NCBI RefSeq assembly: GCF_029931775.1
Contig: NC_079322.1
Location: 78,553,326 to 78,617,325, forward strand
DNA length: 64,000 bases
DNA from: Euleptes europaea
Taxonomy: Eukaryota > Chordata > Lepidosauria > Squamata > Sphaerodactylidae
Direction of reading: 5' to 3'
The position numbers were made by a program, and so were the translations under genes. Positions 1 to 12,732 of this stretch are shown piece by piece. The notes under the pieces were generated by a model, which searched no databases, had not been told where the DNA came from, and saw only the letters and a list, made by a program, of their open reading frames with translations. How positions within the stretch are numbered: the first letter of the stretch is position 1; the number at the start of each line of letters is the position of its first letter.

Positions 1-104
1 GAGTTGACAAAACCCTACTGAGAGGCCAGAACCAGCCCTGCTGTTGGGCTCAGAAGGTGATAACTGATGAAGAGAAATGTCCTCTGGTCCCTCTGGCTAG
101 AATA

Positions 105-306
105 CATGAACACATAAAACTGCCTTATACCCTGGGTCCATCAAAGTCAGTATTGTCTACTCAGACTGGCAGCAGCTCTCCAGGGTCTCAGGCAGAGGCC
201 TTTCACATCACCGACTTGCCTGGTTCCTTTAACTGGAGATACCAGAATTGAACCTGGGACTTTCTGCATATCAAGTAGATTCTCTACCACTGAGCCACAG
301 CCCCTC
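105..306 (-). mobile_element. tRNA-headed SINE (family with 'ggttcaatccctggcatctc')
   Basis: On the minus strand, the head carries A-box-like tggctcagtggtagagaatc and B-box-like ggttcaatt, then the body with agaccctggagagctgctgc, and ends caaagtcagtattg reversed. Full length, about 200 bp. Confidence 0.85.
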
Positions 307-344
307 CCCCAGAATTGCTGCTAACAGAGAGATTTTGTGTGTCT

Positions 345-525
345 GGCCATTTATGCATGGGAGGTTTTGCCTTGGATTTGCCGCTCTCTAGGTGCACATT
401 TTCCCCATCCAAATTCTCAGAACTCTGCATGGGGGCTTATTGTTGAGTTTTGAAAATATGGATGGGGAAAATGTGCATCTAAAGAGTGGCAAATCCAAGG
501 AAAAACCACCCATGCATAAATGGCC
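345..525. repeat. Inverted repeat, arms about 67 bp
   Basis: ggccatttatgcatgggagg ... at 345-411 pairs with ... cacccatgcataaatggcc at 459-525, with a 47-bp loop. It looks like a fold-back or short inverted-repeat DNA element. Relic bits of the same sequence occur near 6886-6905. Confidence 0.75.
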
Positions 526-562
526 TGTGAGTTTGGGGAGGGGCAGAGAAGGAGGGTTTGTT

Positions 563-725
563 AGGGCTGCCATCCTTCACGTGGTACCTGGAGATCTGCT
601 GCTATTACAATTGTTCTCCAGATGACCAAGATCAGTTCCCCTGGAGAAAAGAGCTGCTTTGGAGGGTGGATTCTATGGCATTATATCCCACTGAAGTCCC
701 TCCCCTGGCTTCTCCCCTCCCTGGT
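563..725. mobile_element. hAT non-autonomous element, old copy
   Basis: Body phrases tggtacctggagatctgctg, cccctggagaaaagagctgc and tctatggcattatatcccac survive. The right end is missing. Confidence 0.7.
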
Positions 726-1342
726 AGAGAAGGCAAGCGAGTGCCAGGCAGGGCAAATGCTGCCCGGGCCCGCTACTCAGCAGCAGGTGGCAGATGGGAG
801 CCCTCTTGCCGCAGAGCCAAGCTGCTACCATCTGCTCCCGACAGCTGCCGCCCCACGGCTGAATCTGACCGGTTGTGGGGAAGAAAAGAGTGATGGAAGG
901 ACGGTGTGGAGAGGGGGAGGGAGTGGGCTGTTTACTGTGTGTTTCCCCCAGAGCTTCTCAAAGGAGATTGTGAGGAATTACCACCCAGTCATGGCAGGTT
1001 GAAAATGTGGGGGAGGCAGACAGCTGGCCGGGGGTGGGGGAATTGCACAGAGAGCAACTCAGTGGGAGGGTCCGGAATTTGCACGCCCAAGATGATTTCA
1101 TTCACTTGTGCCTTTAGAAATGTGTAGCCTCTTCTTTGTCCTGGGGCAGCCAAAGTTACGAAGCCAAGATGCAGTAAGCATCAAGACCCCGCCCAAGAAT
1201 GACAGCGAGACCCATCTCAGGCAGCAGACCCCTGCTAAAGACAATGTAGATACTCCCCATGCCAAAGATTCGAGAAAACCTCCATAAATGACATTAAAAA
1301 CATGTAAGAGCAAAGAGCACGGTTTAAGAGGACTCCTGGGGA
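726..1342. other. No gene seen
   Basis: Single-copy-looking sequence with moderately high GC. Overlapping short frames here lack family resemblance. Confidence 0.5.
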
Positions 1343-1548
1343 AGAGAGCATGGGTCAGAGCATCTACTTGGTATGCAGAAGGTCCCAGGTTCAATCCCTG
1401 GCATCTCCAGTTTAAGGAACCAGGCAAGTAGGTGATGTGAAAGGCCTCTGTGTGAGACCCTGGAGAGCCGCTGCCGGTCTTAGACAATACTGACTTTGAT
1501 GGACCAAGGGTCTGATTCAGTGTCTGGCAGCTTCCTGTGTTCATGTGG
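1343..1548 (+). mobile_element. tRNA-headed SINE
   Basis: Full-length copy with B box ggttcaatccc and the end gcagcttcctgtgttcatg. Confidence 0.87.
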
Positions 1549-2086
1549 GACCATGAAAACCTAATTCCTCAGCCCCCTCTGGGTGATAAAACTAATATGT
1601 AAATCTAGCAAAGTATAACCCAACCGGCCATTTAACAAAAGTAAACAAAAACGTCTTCCCCAAACTGGCATCAGGACCGGCACCAGCTGATCAAGTATGG
1701 GGAGGGCATTCCACAGTTGGGGGCCCACAGCCGCGAGGGCCCAGATTCTAGTGGTAGACTGCCTGGCTTCTGCCGTAGACCAAAGAGAAAGCCTGATCTA
1801 GGACAAGGGCCTTCACTGATGGACAGGACCACAGAGAAGTGGCAAGCCTCTGGATATCCTGGCAAGGCTTGCCTGCTTCAGCTCTGCCTGGTGGTGCTCT
1901 TTAAGGTCTCAGTCACAGAAAGGCCTTTCCCGGCTCTGTGACCTGGACTCCCCTTTTAGTTGGGACACCAAGGATGGCACCTGGGGCTTTGGCAATGGTT
2001 ATTTTCCTCTTCTTCTTCAAGTGGCTTACGAAGCCCACAAACAAGATGTCCGCAGCAGCATTAGCCTGCCTGTGTTACGCAGCACC

Positions 2087-2690
2087 TCATATAATGGGCA
2101 TGCTCCTCTGATTCTGGAGAGAATAGGTGTGCGTCATGACTAGTATCCATTTTGACCAGTAGCCATGGATACCCCTCTGCTCCATGAACATGTCCACTCG
2201 CCTCTTAAAGCCTTCCAAGTTGGCAGCCATCACCACACCCTGGGGCAGGGAGTTCCACCATTTAACTATGCATTGTGTGAAAAAATACTTCCTTTGATCA
2301 GTTTTGAATCTCTCACCAGCTTCAGCAGTTCTAGTATTATGGGAGAGGGAGAAAAACATCTCCCTGTCCACTCTCTCCAAACCATGCATAATTTTATAGA
2401 CCACTATCATGTTTCCCCTTAACCACCTTCTTTCCAAGCTAAACAGCCCTAAGTGTTTTAACCGCTCCTCATAGGGCAATTGCTCTTAGCCCCCTTATCA
2501 TTTGGGTTGCTCTTTTCTGCACCTTCTCAAGCTCTGCAATATCCTTCTTGAGGTTTGGTGACCAGAACTGTACCTGTGGGTGCTTGAACAGTGCCTCAGC
2601 GGGAGAGACTATGGAACCCCTAAGCTCTGGAGGGAGGGTCTCCTGTGGTATCCCAGCCAGCCACAACTGAGACACTGGATCAGAATTCCT
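2087..2690 (-). mobile_element. CR1-like LINE, C-terminal ORF2 and 3' end
   Basis: Reading on the minus strand gives LEKVQKRATQMIRGL in one frame, then PYEERLKHLGLFSLERRW and ...WNSLPQGVVMAANLEGFKR in another, so at least one frame break. The copy is 5'-truncated. Confidence 0.85.
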
Positions 2691-2844
2691 GAACAGCTCT
2701 TTGGTAGACCAACAAGGTCCATAGAGTCATAGAGCTGTGTCTGCATGCAGCGAATCATGTGCATCTGTTGCATGTGGGGATCAGCCCATAGGCTCCATGT
2801 CTGTTTCCAACTTGAATGTGTTTTCTATGCAGGATTTTGTTATA

Positions 2845-3118
2845 GGAGGGCAGAGAACTGTTCCTGTTGGCAGCAGAGAATAGGACTTGCAGTAATGGGT
2901 ATGAATTACGGGCTGGACATTAGGAAGGAATTTTTTACAGTATGAGTAGTTCAGCAGTGGAATCGGCTGCCTAGGGAGGTGGTGAGCTCCTCCTCTCTGG
3001 CAGTCTCCAAGCAGCGGCTGAACAAACACTTGTCAGGGATGCTCTAGACTGATCCTGCATTAAGCAGAGGGTTGGACTAGATGGCATGTAGGGACCCTTC
3101 CAGCTCTATGATTCTCTG
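2845..3118 (+). mobile_element. CR1 LINE 3' end
   Basis: Contains the CR1 ending TTGGACTAGATGGC...CCAGCTCTATGATTCT and the coding remnant for ...WNRLPREVVSSSSLAV. 5'-truncated. Confidence 0.85.
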
Positions 3119-4181
3119 ACTCCTGTTGGTCTCTTCTGAATTAAGATATTGAAATGTATATTGCATAGGAGCAGAAGCAGTTCTTAGAGGTTCTAGCCCA
3201 CACAGGCTAGAATTTACATCTGCTTTTTAAAATCTTTCTGCTTTCTATATCTGCTTTCTATAACCACTGGTAAATCCTACACTGAAAGATTATCTGTGCT
3301 TGCAAACCTAGGCATGCTTTTCTTGTGAGTAAGCTCCATTGAAATCACTGAGATATATGTCCAAGTAGACATGCACAAGGTTAAGCTCTTATCATCACTT
3401 GTGAAGGGGTCTGAAGTCTGCAATCTCCGTTTTTTAGAAACGTTTTCAGTTATTCTCTCCTGCCTTTTAGCTAAAATCCATTTAGGTGGCTTATAATCAT
3501 ATCATATAAAAGTAATTTATACAAACAAATTCAGAAGAAGCAGAAGCCCTAAAACAAATAAATTGGCAGGGTTGATACTTCAGCTATTTAAAAAACAGCA
3601 AGAAACAAGACAGTTATACAATTCCAGGGGAGAAAGAACCCTTGGGAGGAGCTGGCCGTGGTGCTGAATGGAGAGGGCTTGAATAGACGCTCGCGATGGA
3701 ATACCGCCTTTCAAATCTACTTTCCATGACAGCTTGTTCTAGAAAGCGGGGGCTGCCCCAAAATATTTTGCCATCCTAAGAGGCTGCGTTGTATGTTCTG
3801 GGCTGTTCATCCCAGCATTCCTTGCAGGACGTTGTAGTACAACTTCCAGGTTATGGGCAGCTGCAAGAAGCCTCTGCAACATGGCCAGTGTGTGAGACAG
3901 CAGCTTTTAAATGTCATGGGACAACCTTGGCTTATAAGGGAGGCATATCAAAAATTATTTTCATTTGCAATTAATGTTTTGCCCTCTGGAGTCAAGTCAT
4001 ATCGTTTAGGTACTGGATTTAACCGTATGGAGTGGAAATCTACCAGTCTCATGAGTCAAGGCTATCACTGATGTTCTCTAAGGCATGTCTGCTCAACAAA
4101 CTGAAACTGGTGTAACAGTCATTCCTGCTTCCCCAGGGATGTTATGAACTGAAATTTTCTGGGATGAGAGCTAGGAGTCAG
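3119..4181. other. No gene seen
   Basis: AT-rich, single-copy-looking. A short stretch at about 3318-3385 (gagtaagctccattgaaatc) resembles a common squamate repeat end. Confidence 0.5.
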
Positions 4182-4556
4182 GGAGGGGCTATGACTCAGT
4201 GGTAGAGGAATCTTCTTGGCATGCAAAAGGTCCCAGGTTCAACCCCCGGCATCTCCAGTTAGAAGAATCAGACTGTAGGTGATGTGACACACCTCAGCCT
4301 GAGACCCTAGAGAGCTGCTGCCAGTCCAAGTAGACAATACTGATCTTGATAGACTGATGGTCTGATTCAGTATAAGGCAGCTTCATGTGTGTTCAATGAG
4401 GAGGTCTCAGCATTGCAAGGAATTACAGTTCCCAAGATTCCTTGGGAGAAAAACCATGACAGTGAGCTGCTGGAGAACTTCTGCCTGTCTTAGTCAACAC
4501 CGACTTTGATGGATGGATGGTTTGTTCCAGTATAGAGCAGCTTCATGAGTTCATGC
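4182..4556 (+). mobile_element. tRNA-headed SINE plus a second, headless copy
   Basis: A full copy at 4182-4395. A 3' fragment at about 4455-4556 keeps only the second half (gctgctggagaacttctgcc ... gcagcttcatg). Confidence 0.85.
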
Positions 4557-7221
4557 TTGACAGTAAAAATGCTATAAACCTGGCACAAATTCATTGTGCC
4601 AACAGAGGGTGGCACTTGCCATTGTTCAATCCCAATAAATGCTAAAGGGCCACTGCAGAAGGACACCTCACATTTTCTGAACAGCAAGGAAGTCTCTTCA
4701 AAACTACAGGGCCAGGAATGAATGTGTGCATTTAATTGCAAAAGTAAAACTATGCATAATTAACATGCATAAAATGTGTGCGAACGTGATGGACGCGTTT
4801 CACTTTTGCTAAGACACCGCTCCTGCCATTTCCAAGTGCGAGACTTGAAGCCTCGGCTCTTTGAGAGGTGATCACCCTGTTAAATGAGATTTCAATTTGC
4901 ACTTCTTAAGGTTTTGACGCCGGAAAGATCTCCTTGCCAACAAAGGTGCCACCAAGGAGAGAACAATTTCCAGCCACGTTGTACCAAGGCTGTACATTTT
5001 ACTTCCCTGCCAAGATTAAGAGATGCCCACAGTCAATCCTGTGTATTCGGCAGGCATTTATTCTGATTTCTGAGCTCAGAGGTACCTAATGTCTAGGATC
5101 AGAATAATGTATGCAAACTGAGTACATTCTTTCTTGGGATTTCAAATGATCTGGAATATTTAAAGAGATACACATAGAGTGGAAACAGATGGAGATATCG
5201 CTAAAGTTTTGTCTGCAATCATTAGCATTTATACAGCCCTCTCAATGTTCTGACTGCTTCATAAACATTATTTTGGTAATTCTTACAATAGCCCTGTAAG
5301 GTAGGCCAAATTGTAGATGGGGAGCTGAGGCTGAGAGTGTTCCTTTCTAAGACCAGCGATTAATCTTGTGGTTGAGGTGAAATTTGAACCAGGGCTGCCA
5401 GCTTGGAGGGCTTTAAGAGGGGAGTGGACATATTCATGGAGGAGAGGGGTATTCATGGCTTAGTTAGAATGGATATTAGTCATGCTGCATACCTATTCTC
5501 TCTAGTATCAGAGGAGCATGCCTATTATTTTGGGTGCGGTGGAACACAGGCAGGGTAATGCTGCTGCAGTCGTCTTGCTTGTGGGCTTCCTAGAGGTGCC
5601 CGGTTGGCCACTGTGTGAACAGACTGCTGGACTTGATGGGCCTGGGTCTGATCCAGCAGGGCCTTTCTTATGTTCTTAACTCCTCCTCCTCCTTTTACAG
5701 TCTGCCCTGGTCTCGATTTCTGGTCCAGTGTCCCAAGTGCAACTGGGATATGAATCCTGATTCTCCCATAGCCTTGCAGTTCCTTCCCATTCTGAGTTAT
5801 CTGCTCAGGTTGCTGAGCACCCTTTGAACTTCTTCCTCTGGAGCTGGAGCAGGGGAAACCTGCAGATATCTGGGAGCCAGGGAGATGGTTGCTAGGTAAC
5901 TACCCGAAAGCTTATTAACGGCTGAGACTAAATGGTGAGCCAGGAAGGAAGGAAAGAAAGAAAGAGGAAGGTGGAAAGAAGGTGTTGAAGTGCTCACAGG
6001 CAGTGAAGCGGCATGAAGTCCTCCCCCTTATGGGCCTGCCAGCACATCTGGGTAACGGCCACATCCATAATTCCTATTATTCACTAGATATCCATGGAAA
6101 CAAGACGATCTACCTAGTCTTGGGGAATCATCTTGTTTCCTGTGCTCTTTCCTCCCTTCACACAGAGGGACTCCTTTTATTAATCGATTTCATTATGGAT
6201 TGTAAGGAGTTCACGTGCTTTTTGTTTCCATGCGTGGAGTGACTTGCATAGGAACAATGTTGAAAAGCACATTTAAAACATGACACAACGAAGCAGGGCA
6301 AATAAAAAAGAGTTAACAGAACGACAACAGTCATTAAAAGCAATCCAAACAGGCCACAACGGAACCATCCACCAGATGCTACCCAGGATAGCTCTAAGCA
6401 GATTTAATGATTTGTTGGATCCGAACCTCACCAAAAATAGGCAGCTCACAACAAACGAGAAGTCTAAAAATACAGCCTAAAATGTTTTCAATTAAAATCC
6501 AAATGACGTCTTTTGAAACAGAGGAAGGCAACCCCTGGCCACCCCACCGGCATGCCAGACCATGTGTCTTGGCACACCGGCTGGTTCTCTGCCCAGATGG
6601 CTAAGGAGGTGAGCAGCCCAGAGCAGGAGTCCAAAGAGGCTGCATTGTATTTGGCTGCATGCTTTCTGTGATAGAAACCAAGCTTGGGTGTCCCACACTT
6701 TGCCTTATTCATGGGGATTTCACCCAGGCTGAGCTCAGGGGAGAAGGAAGAATCTGGTTAACGGAGGAATGGGAATTCCCCGGATTTGTGAGGGCTGGCA
6801 ACGAGGTAATCTCTAATGGATGGAAAACTCATGCATGGCTCCAAGAAGCAACCGAGACAGACCGGGGGCAGACCTGAATGAAAGTACCCATGCATAAACG
6901 ACCCATGACTCGGTGAAGTCCCTGTGAGTTTCATTCTGTGGCACAGCTTAATCACAGGGGAGGGGGTGGGGGTTGAAGTTGGCTCAGGAAACCTGCAGGC
7001 GTACTCCGTGTGTGTGTGGAAGTAGGTGGGTTTGATGCACGCTCTTTGGCCCCCACGCACACCAGCCTGGCAGGGGATGGGTGCAGGCTGGCTTAAATGG
7101 TGAGCTGCAGAACTGAAAGGCAAAGATTTCCTGGGACTTGCAGATCCCCCCTGCAGCCTGAAATAGAAACTCCAGCAAATGTCGCACAGCGGGAGTCTGC
7201 TGAATGGATAAACTCTCCCTT
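4557..7221. other. No gene seen apart from the LINE tail at 5395
   Basis: Mixed single-copy sequence. A GAAAG/GAAGG-rich tract lies at about 5942-5975. No frame longer than about 160 codons, none recognisable. Confidence 0.5.
5395..5680 (+). mobile_element. CR1-like LINE tail (family ending in ctttcttatgttctta)
   Basis: Begins at coding remnant EGFKRGVDIFMEERGIHG and ends ctgatccagcagggcc then ttcttatgttctta. The same family recurs at 11437 and 15405. Confidence 0.8.
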
Positions 7222-7895
7222 GTGTGGGTGTGTTACATGCTGACAAGTCACTTCCAACTTATGGCGACAGTATGAATTAATGACCTCCAAAATGTCCTTT
7301 CATTAACAGCCTTGCTCAGGTCTTGAAGTCCTAGGTTTGTGGCTTCTTTGATGGCATCAGTCCATCTCAGGTTGGGTCTTCCTCTTGTTCTGCTACCTTT
7401 GACTTTTCCTAGTATTATTATCTTTTCCAGTGACTCTTGTCTTCTCATAATGTGACCAAAATATGATAGCCTCAGTTTAGTCATTTTAGATTCTAGGGTC
7501 AGTTCAGGCTTGATTTGATCTAGAACTCACGTATTTGTCTTTTTGGCCGTCCACAATACCTGTAACACTCTCCTCCAACACCCCATTTCAAAAGAATCCA
7601 CTTTCTTCCTGTCAGCTTTCTTCATTGCCCAGCTTTCACACCCATACATAGTAATAGGGAATACAATGGCATGAATTAACCTAATCTTGGCGGCCAGTGA
7701 CACATCCTTACACTTCAGAATCTTTTGTAGCTCCTTCATGGCTGCCCTTCCTAGTCTCAATCTCCTTCTGATTTCTTGGCTGCAGTCTCCCTTTGGGTTG
7801 ATGATGGAGCCAAGAAAGTCTTCAACAATTTCAATTTCCTCATTGTCAACCTTAAAGTTGAGTAACTGGTTCCATATCCTACAACATTTCACTTT
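7222..7895 (-). mobile_element. BovB (RTE) LINE, C-terminal coding part and 3' end
   Basis: Minus-strand peptides VDNEEIEIVEDFLGSIINP... MYGCESWAMKKADRKK and then RLSYFGHIMRRQESLEK... RTRGRPNLRWTDAIKEATN are BovB RT C-terminal sequence. The two pieces are in different frames. 5'-truncated. Confidence 0.93.
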
Positions 7896-7919
7896 TGGCA
7901 GTTCTAGAGCTCAGAATCT

Positions 7920-8104
7920 CACACACATGAAGCTGCCTCTATCAAGGTCAGTATTGTGTACTCTGACTGGCAGCAGCTCTCCAAGATCTCAGGCAGAGGT
8001 CTCACATCAGCTGCTGCCAGATTCTTTTAACTGGAGATGCCAGGAATTGAAGCTGGGACCTTCTGCAGGCCAAGCAGAGGCTCTAGCCCTGAGCCATAGC
8101 CCCT
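7920..8104 (-). mobile_element. tRNA-headed SINE
   Basis: Nearly full reversed copy joined to the BovB fragment on its left. Confidence 0.85.
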
Positions 8105-8499
8105 AGGCTAACCTAGGCCGGTTCTAGGTGTCCTTGGAAATTGTACAAACATAATGATTCACCTGATGGATTTTCCTTTGTGGATACGGAAACAGAGTGG
8201 AGTGATCACAATAATGTAAGCTTCGGCCCTAGACTGCAAAGCTACAGAGGGCCATCTCAAAGTGTCATGTTTCTATGGGAAGCGGAAGAGATGTTGTGGT
8301 GGGAGGGGTGGGGGTCTGCGGCAGCCCCTCAGCAGGGACCGTGACTTGATGCTGGAACATGCTGCTGTTATCCAGAGGATCTCTGGCACTGGGCGTGGTT
8401 GGGAAACTCCATGCCAAGACTGTCGAGGGCAGTTGTCCCCTGGAATGGAAACGGTCCTGGGCTAGGCAGATCAGTGGTCTGACTCAGTGCAAGGCTCTT

Positions 8500-8830
8500 A
8501 TAGAATCATAAATCATAGAATCATAGAGGTGGGAGGGGGCATACAGGCCATCCGGTCCCACCCCCTGCTCAATGCAGGATCAGCCTAGACCATCCCTGTC
8601 AAGTGCTTGTCCAGCCTCTCCTTAAGGACTGCCAGTGAGGGGGAGCTCACCACCTCCCTCGGTAGCTGATTCCACTGTTGAATTACTGTAAAAATGTTTT
8701 CCTAATATTCAGCCGGTACCTTTCCGCCCACAATTTCTGCCCATTATTGTGAGTCCTATTTCTGCTGCCAACAGCTCCCTGCCCTCCTCTAAGCGACAGC
8801 CCTTCAAATACTTAAATTTCTTTCCTCCTA
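8500..8830 (-). mobile_element. CR1 LINE 3' end
   Basis: Starts with the reversed tail aatcatagaatcatagagg and runs into remnants of the C-terminal coding region. Confidence 0.85.
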
Positions 8831-8874
8831 GCACCTTTTGACCAAGAGGCCTATGGCTCCATATAGCCCCAAGC

Positions 8875-9081
8875 CATAGGGTTGCCAACCTCCAGGTAGT
8901 AGCTGGAGATCTCCTGCTATTACAATTGATCTCCAGTCGATAGAGATCAGTTCATCTGGAGAAAATGGCTGCTTTGGCAATTGGACTCTATGGCATTGAA
9001 TTCCCTCCCCAAACTCCACCCTCCTCAGGCTCCGCCCCAAAAACCTCCCGCCGGTGGTGAAGAGGGATCTGGCAACCCTAC
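8875..9081. mobile_element. hAT non-autonomous element (TAGGGTTGCC ends)
   Basis: Full copy with inverted ends tagggttgccaacctcc and ggatctggcaaccct. Confidence 0.88.
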
Positions 9082-9426
9082 CAAGCCCCGATGCTCCCAT
9101 AACCAGGGGACTCAGCTCCCCCCTGGCTCTTCAGAGCGGCTTGCTAGACTGATTTTGGAGCTTCCTCTCATCCTTTCGGCAGCTGCAGAGGGCTCTTTCT
9201 ACTCAGCAGGGCTGCGCTAAAAATAGTGCTACAAGAAAGCAGAATTCCCATAACAGGCCCTTTGTTTCCTCCTGCCATGTGAGCTGCCGGGTGGGGGGGA
9301 GGATTCCTCCCCATGTATGCGGGTGTGTGGCTTCTTGAAGCTGCTGTGTGCCCTCAGGGCATCTGCCTTCTTTGGCAGGGGGGAAAAGACAGCCAACAAA
9401 AGGACAGGAAGTGATGTCACAGACAC

Positions 9427-9638
9427 TAGGGTTGCCAACCTCCAGGTACCAGCTGGCGATCTCCTGCCATTACAAATGACCTCCAGCCGACAGAGATCAG
9501 TTCCCCTGGAGAAAATGGCCACTTTGGCAACTGGACTCTATGGCATTGAAGTCCCTCCCCTCCCCAAACCCCGCCCTCCTCAGGCTCAGCCCCAAAAATC
9601 TCCTGCTGGTGGCAAAGAGGGACCTGGCAAACCCTAAT
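9427..9638. mobile_element. hAT non-autonomous element
   Basis: Full copy, tagggttgccaacctcc to gacctggcaaaccctaa, similar to the copy at 8875. Confidence 0.88.
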
Positions 9639-9822
9639 ACAGACCCACTGACGCTTGCAAGTGAGAATTGCCAGGTGGGAGGATGGGGTAGTACATGCCT
9701 CACGGCGGGAGCGAAGCTGTCTGCACATGCATCGATAATCTCTTTATCTTCATTTGATATATACAGAGCCGATCACTGGTTTAGGAAGCAGGTTCTGGGA
9801 TTAAGCTGTGATGATTCCTGTC

Positions 9823-10014
9823 TAAGGTTGCCAGCTCCGGGTTGGGAAATACCTGGAGATTTTTTTTGGGGGGGAGGGACTTCATTGGGGTATAATGTCA
9901 TAGACGCTACCTTCCAAAGTGGCCATTTTCTCCAGGGGAACTGATCTCTAGCGCACAGAGATAAGTTGCAATAGCGGGAGATCTCCAGCCACCACCTGGA
10001 GGCTGGCAGCCCTA
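9823..10014. mobile_element. hAT non-autonomous element
   Basis: taaggttgccagctccgg to ccacctggaggctggcagccct. Opposite body orientation to the two copies just upstream, with a poly-T/poly-G stretch inside. Confidence 0.85.
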
Positions 10015-10130
10015 GTCCTGCCTGATTGGGGACTGGTTTGTTTTTTCTGTATGAAAACCTGGGTCTTCAGGAGTTCCGGAATCACTGAAGTGCCATATTC
10101 TGTTCATCACAAGTCTGCAGACTCTCTTGT

Positions 10131-11215
10131 TAGCCAAATTGCCCTTTAACTTGGGGAATTAGCAGGCAGGATGGCAAATTACAATATTTCTTTTTATAGC
10201 GGTATCGCAACCTTTGTCTACCAGAGCCCGTAACTGTGACCTCCAAATAAAGACAGAAGCAATAGATTTCCAATTAAAAGTGTTTGTCTTTTTCATTCAA
10301 ATCAATGATGCAAACACACATACAGAGAATTCTAGGAAGTTTAAAGAGAGGAGTTCAAGCACGAATAGGAGTTGTTGAGGAGGGGTAATATCTACCTTCA
10401 GATGCGGTGTTGTCCAAGTTCACGTAGACTAAGACAGATTGAAAGTTAAAACCAAGATGGGGGCAGGGGTTCCCGTAGACTTGACCAGCAAGGCGGAAGG
10501 GAGCGTGGTCGGGCTGCGCAAAACCCAAACCGACAGAGTAACGGCAAAGGTGCCAGGAAAGACCTAAGGTAAAAATGATGGGATGGGGGCACCCCAGATA
10601 TACTGTTTTTCTGGGGGCGGGGAGAGGAGATTCACCCCTCCTAGGTTCCCAGGTGACAAAAGGTGACCAAAGGATTAATCTGTGGCTACTGGGGGGGGGG
10701 TAGTGAAAATTTGGAAATCTATTCTGATTCCGATGGCTTTTGCAACCCTGGAGGAACTGGAAATTCTCTGCTGAAGTGATTAACATTCTGGAACAATGGG
10801 TGCGATCTGTGCAAACGTCCTGGGAGCGCTGCTGCATAGCGGGAAGAACGACTCATCTTGATATCAGGATCACTGTTGACGGCCCATTAAGCTGTGGATG
10901 TTGCAAAGGGGGGGTGTTTGGCACTGACTATGTGACTGTCTGCTTTCCATGGCATGGCTGCGGCTGGAACAGTGGTTGTACAGGAACATGGCTTCTCTCA
11001 GGTTCACCGGAGACTGCCTTTGCATCTGCTTCCTAGCTGCTAGCTGCACGGCGCTCGCAGGAGCGGCCGAGTCCGTGACAATGGAGCGCGCAGCGACCGT
11101 CCCGTAGCATTTGGGGCGGGCGCACGGCCAGAACAGTAGTCGAGTGCCTGCATAGCGGGTTGCCAGGTCCAGTCCAGGAGTTTTAGGCGGCCCATATGCT
11201 ATCACTCTGGCTCCT
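10131..11215. repeat. Unclassified dispersed repeat, copy A
   Basis: gttagccaaattgcccttta at 10131-10159, then about 620 bp not found in copy B, then about 435 bp (10778-11215) that match copy B at roughly 80-85% by eye. Includes ggaacaatgggtgcg, cttcctagctgctagctgc and tgccaggtccagtccagga. Confidence 0.75.
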
Positions 11216-11249
11216 GAGAACAGAGTAAACCCTTAGCCCATTTTCTGGC

Positions 11250-11395
11250 TATGGTTGCCAACTCCAGGTTGGGAAATTCTTGGAGAACTGGGGGTGGAGC
11301 CTGGGGAGGGTGCGGTTTGGCATGAGGAGAGACTGCAGCAGGGTATAATGCCATGAATTCCACCCTCCAAAGCAGTCATTTTCTCCAGGTTAGAG
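11250..11395. mobile_element. hAT non-autonomous element, right part missing
   Basis: Left end atggttgccaactccagg and body to ttttctccagg. Then unlike sequence and the CR1-like tail at 11437. Confidence 0.75.
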
Positions 11396-11436
11396 TGGAG
11401 ATGCCAGTCATAATACTAGATGGCGGGGTCATCTGC

Positions 11437-11826
11437 TGAAGCTGGAGGGGGAGAGATTCAAAACAGATAAAAGGAAGTAGTTCTTCATACAACGCCTAGT
11501 TAAATTGTGGAACTCCCTGCCACAGGATGTGGTGATGGCTGCCAACTTGGAAGGCTTTCAGAGGGGAGTGGACATGTTCATGAAGGAGAGGGGTATTCGT
11601 GGCTACTGGACAAAATGAATACTAGTCATGATGCATGCCTATTCTCTCCAAGATCGGAGGAGCATGCCTATTATATTAGGTGCTAGAAACACAGGCAGGA
11701 CAATGCTGCTGCAGTCGTCTTGCTTGTGGGCTTCCTAGAGGCACCTGGTTGGCCACTATGTGGACAGACTGCTGGACTGGATGGACCTTGGCCTGATCCA
11801 GCAGGGCCTTTCTTATGTTCTTAGTT
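11437..11826 (+). mobile_element. CR1-like LINE 3' end
   Basis: Longer copy of the same tail family, starting upstream at a KTDKRKYFFIQ-like coding remnant. It abuts a truncated hAT element on its left. Confidence 0.8.
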
Positions 11827-12460
11827 GTAAGACGATGTTCTTGCTTCTTGACACCTCTCAGCTCCACTGGCAGATTTGTACTCAAGCCCCTTTACCATTG
11901 GCATCAGCATTTCGTTCATATGCCTCCCCCACCCCTCTCCAAGCTGGGGTATTCCCAGGCCTTCCCCACCCTGGCAGTCTTCTTTCAGAGGGCGGAAGGA
12001 GGCCCGTGGAAGGCAGATGTCAGCCACGGGGGATCAATTACCCAGACTGAAAAGACACAGGCCCACCCGGGGTCAGAGGTCGCCTTCCAGATGGCAGCAC
12101 ATGTGTCGCACAAAAGGGGCGGCTGCCAAGGGGCGGGGAAAGCGGGGGGGGGGTGTCTCTGAGGAAGGAGCTCTCCTACAGGCAGGTCAGTGAATCAGAA
12201 TTCAGATCCCCAATCTGAAGCGTGACTTGGAAATCCTTTGTCCCTCTTGCCTGTCCAAATGCTGCATAAGGCTTTAGAGCTGCAAGCCGCTCATAGTAGA
12301 GAAGTCCCGCTGTTATTTCTGCCGCAGCATAAATATTGCCGGTATCATGGCAATGGGCTTGCAGCTGGCAGTGGACTGGTAGTTTGTGCCCATTTCTCTC
12401 AAGCCTACCCAGCCTGGCAGCAAGATTTAAGTAGCCCCTTAAGCACATAAAACTCTAGAT

Positions 12461-12612
12461 TAGGGTTTCCAGGTCCCTCTTTGCCACCGGCGGGAGGTTT
12501 TTGGGGCAGAGCCTCAAGAGGGCGGGGTTTGGGGAGGGACTTCAATGCCATGGCTGGAGATCAGTTGTAATAGTAGGAGATTTCCAGCTAGTACCTGGCG
12601 GTTGGCAATGCT
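12461..12612. mobile_element. hAT non-autonomous element with internal deletion
   Basis: tagggtttccaggtccctct to acctggcggttggcaatgcta. About 50 bp of the body is missing. Confidence 0.82.
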
Positions 12613-12732
12613 ACTCTAGATGGCTAATCCATGGGGGTTGAACTGTGATGGGACTGGGTCCTTTGCAACTGGTAGGGCTGGAGAAGTTTGGGCCTTCTGA
12701 GATTATAGAAATAATGACTCATGTGTGGAGGT

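Noticed and set aside
1665-1950. Possible exon of a zinc-finger-like or enzyme gene
   Set aside because: The sequence (gggcattccacagttgggg) resembles LINE coding remnants, but too weakly to assign. No splice sites fit.
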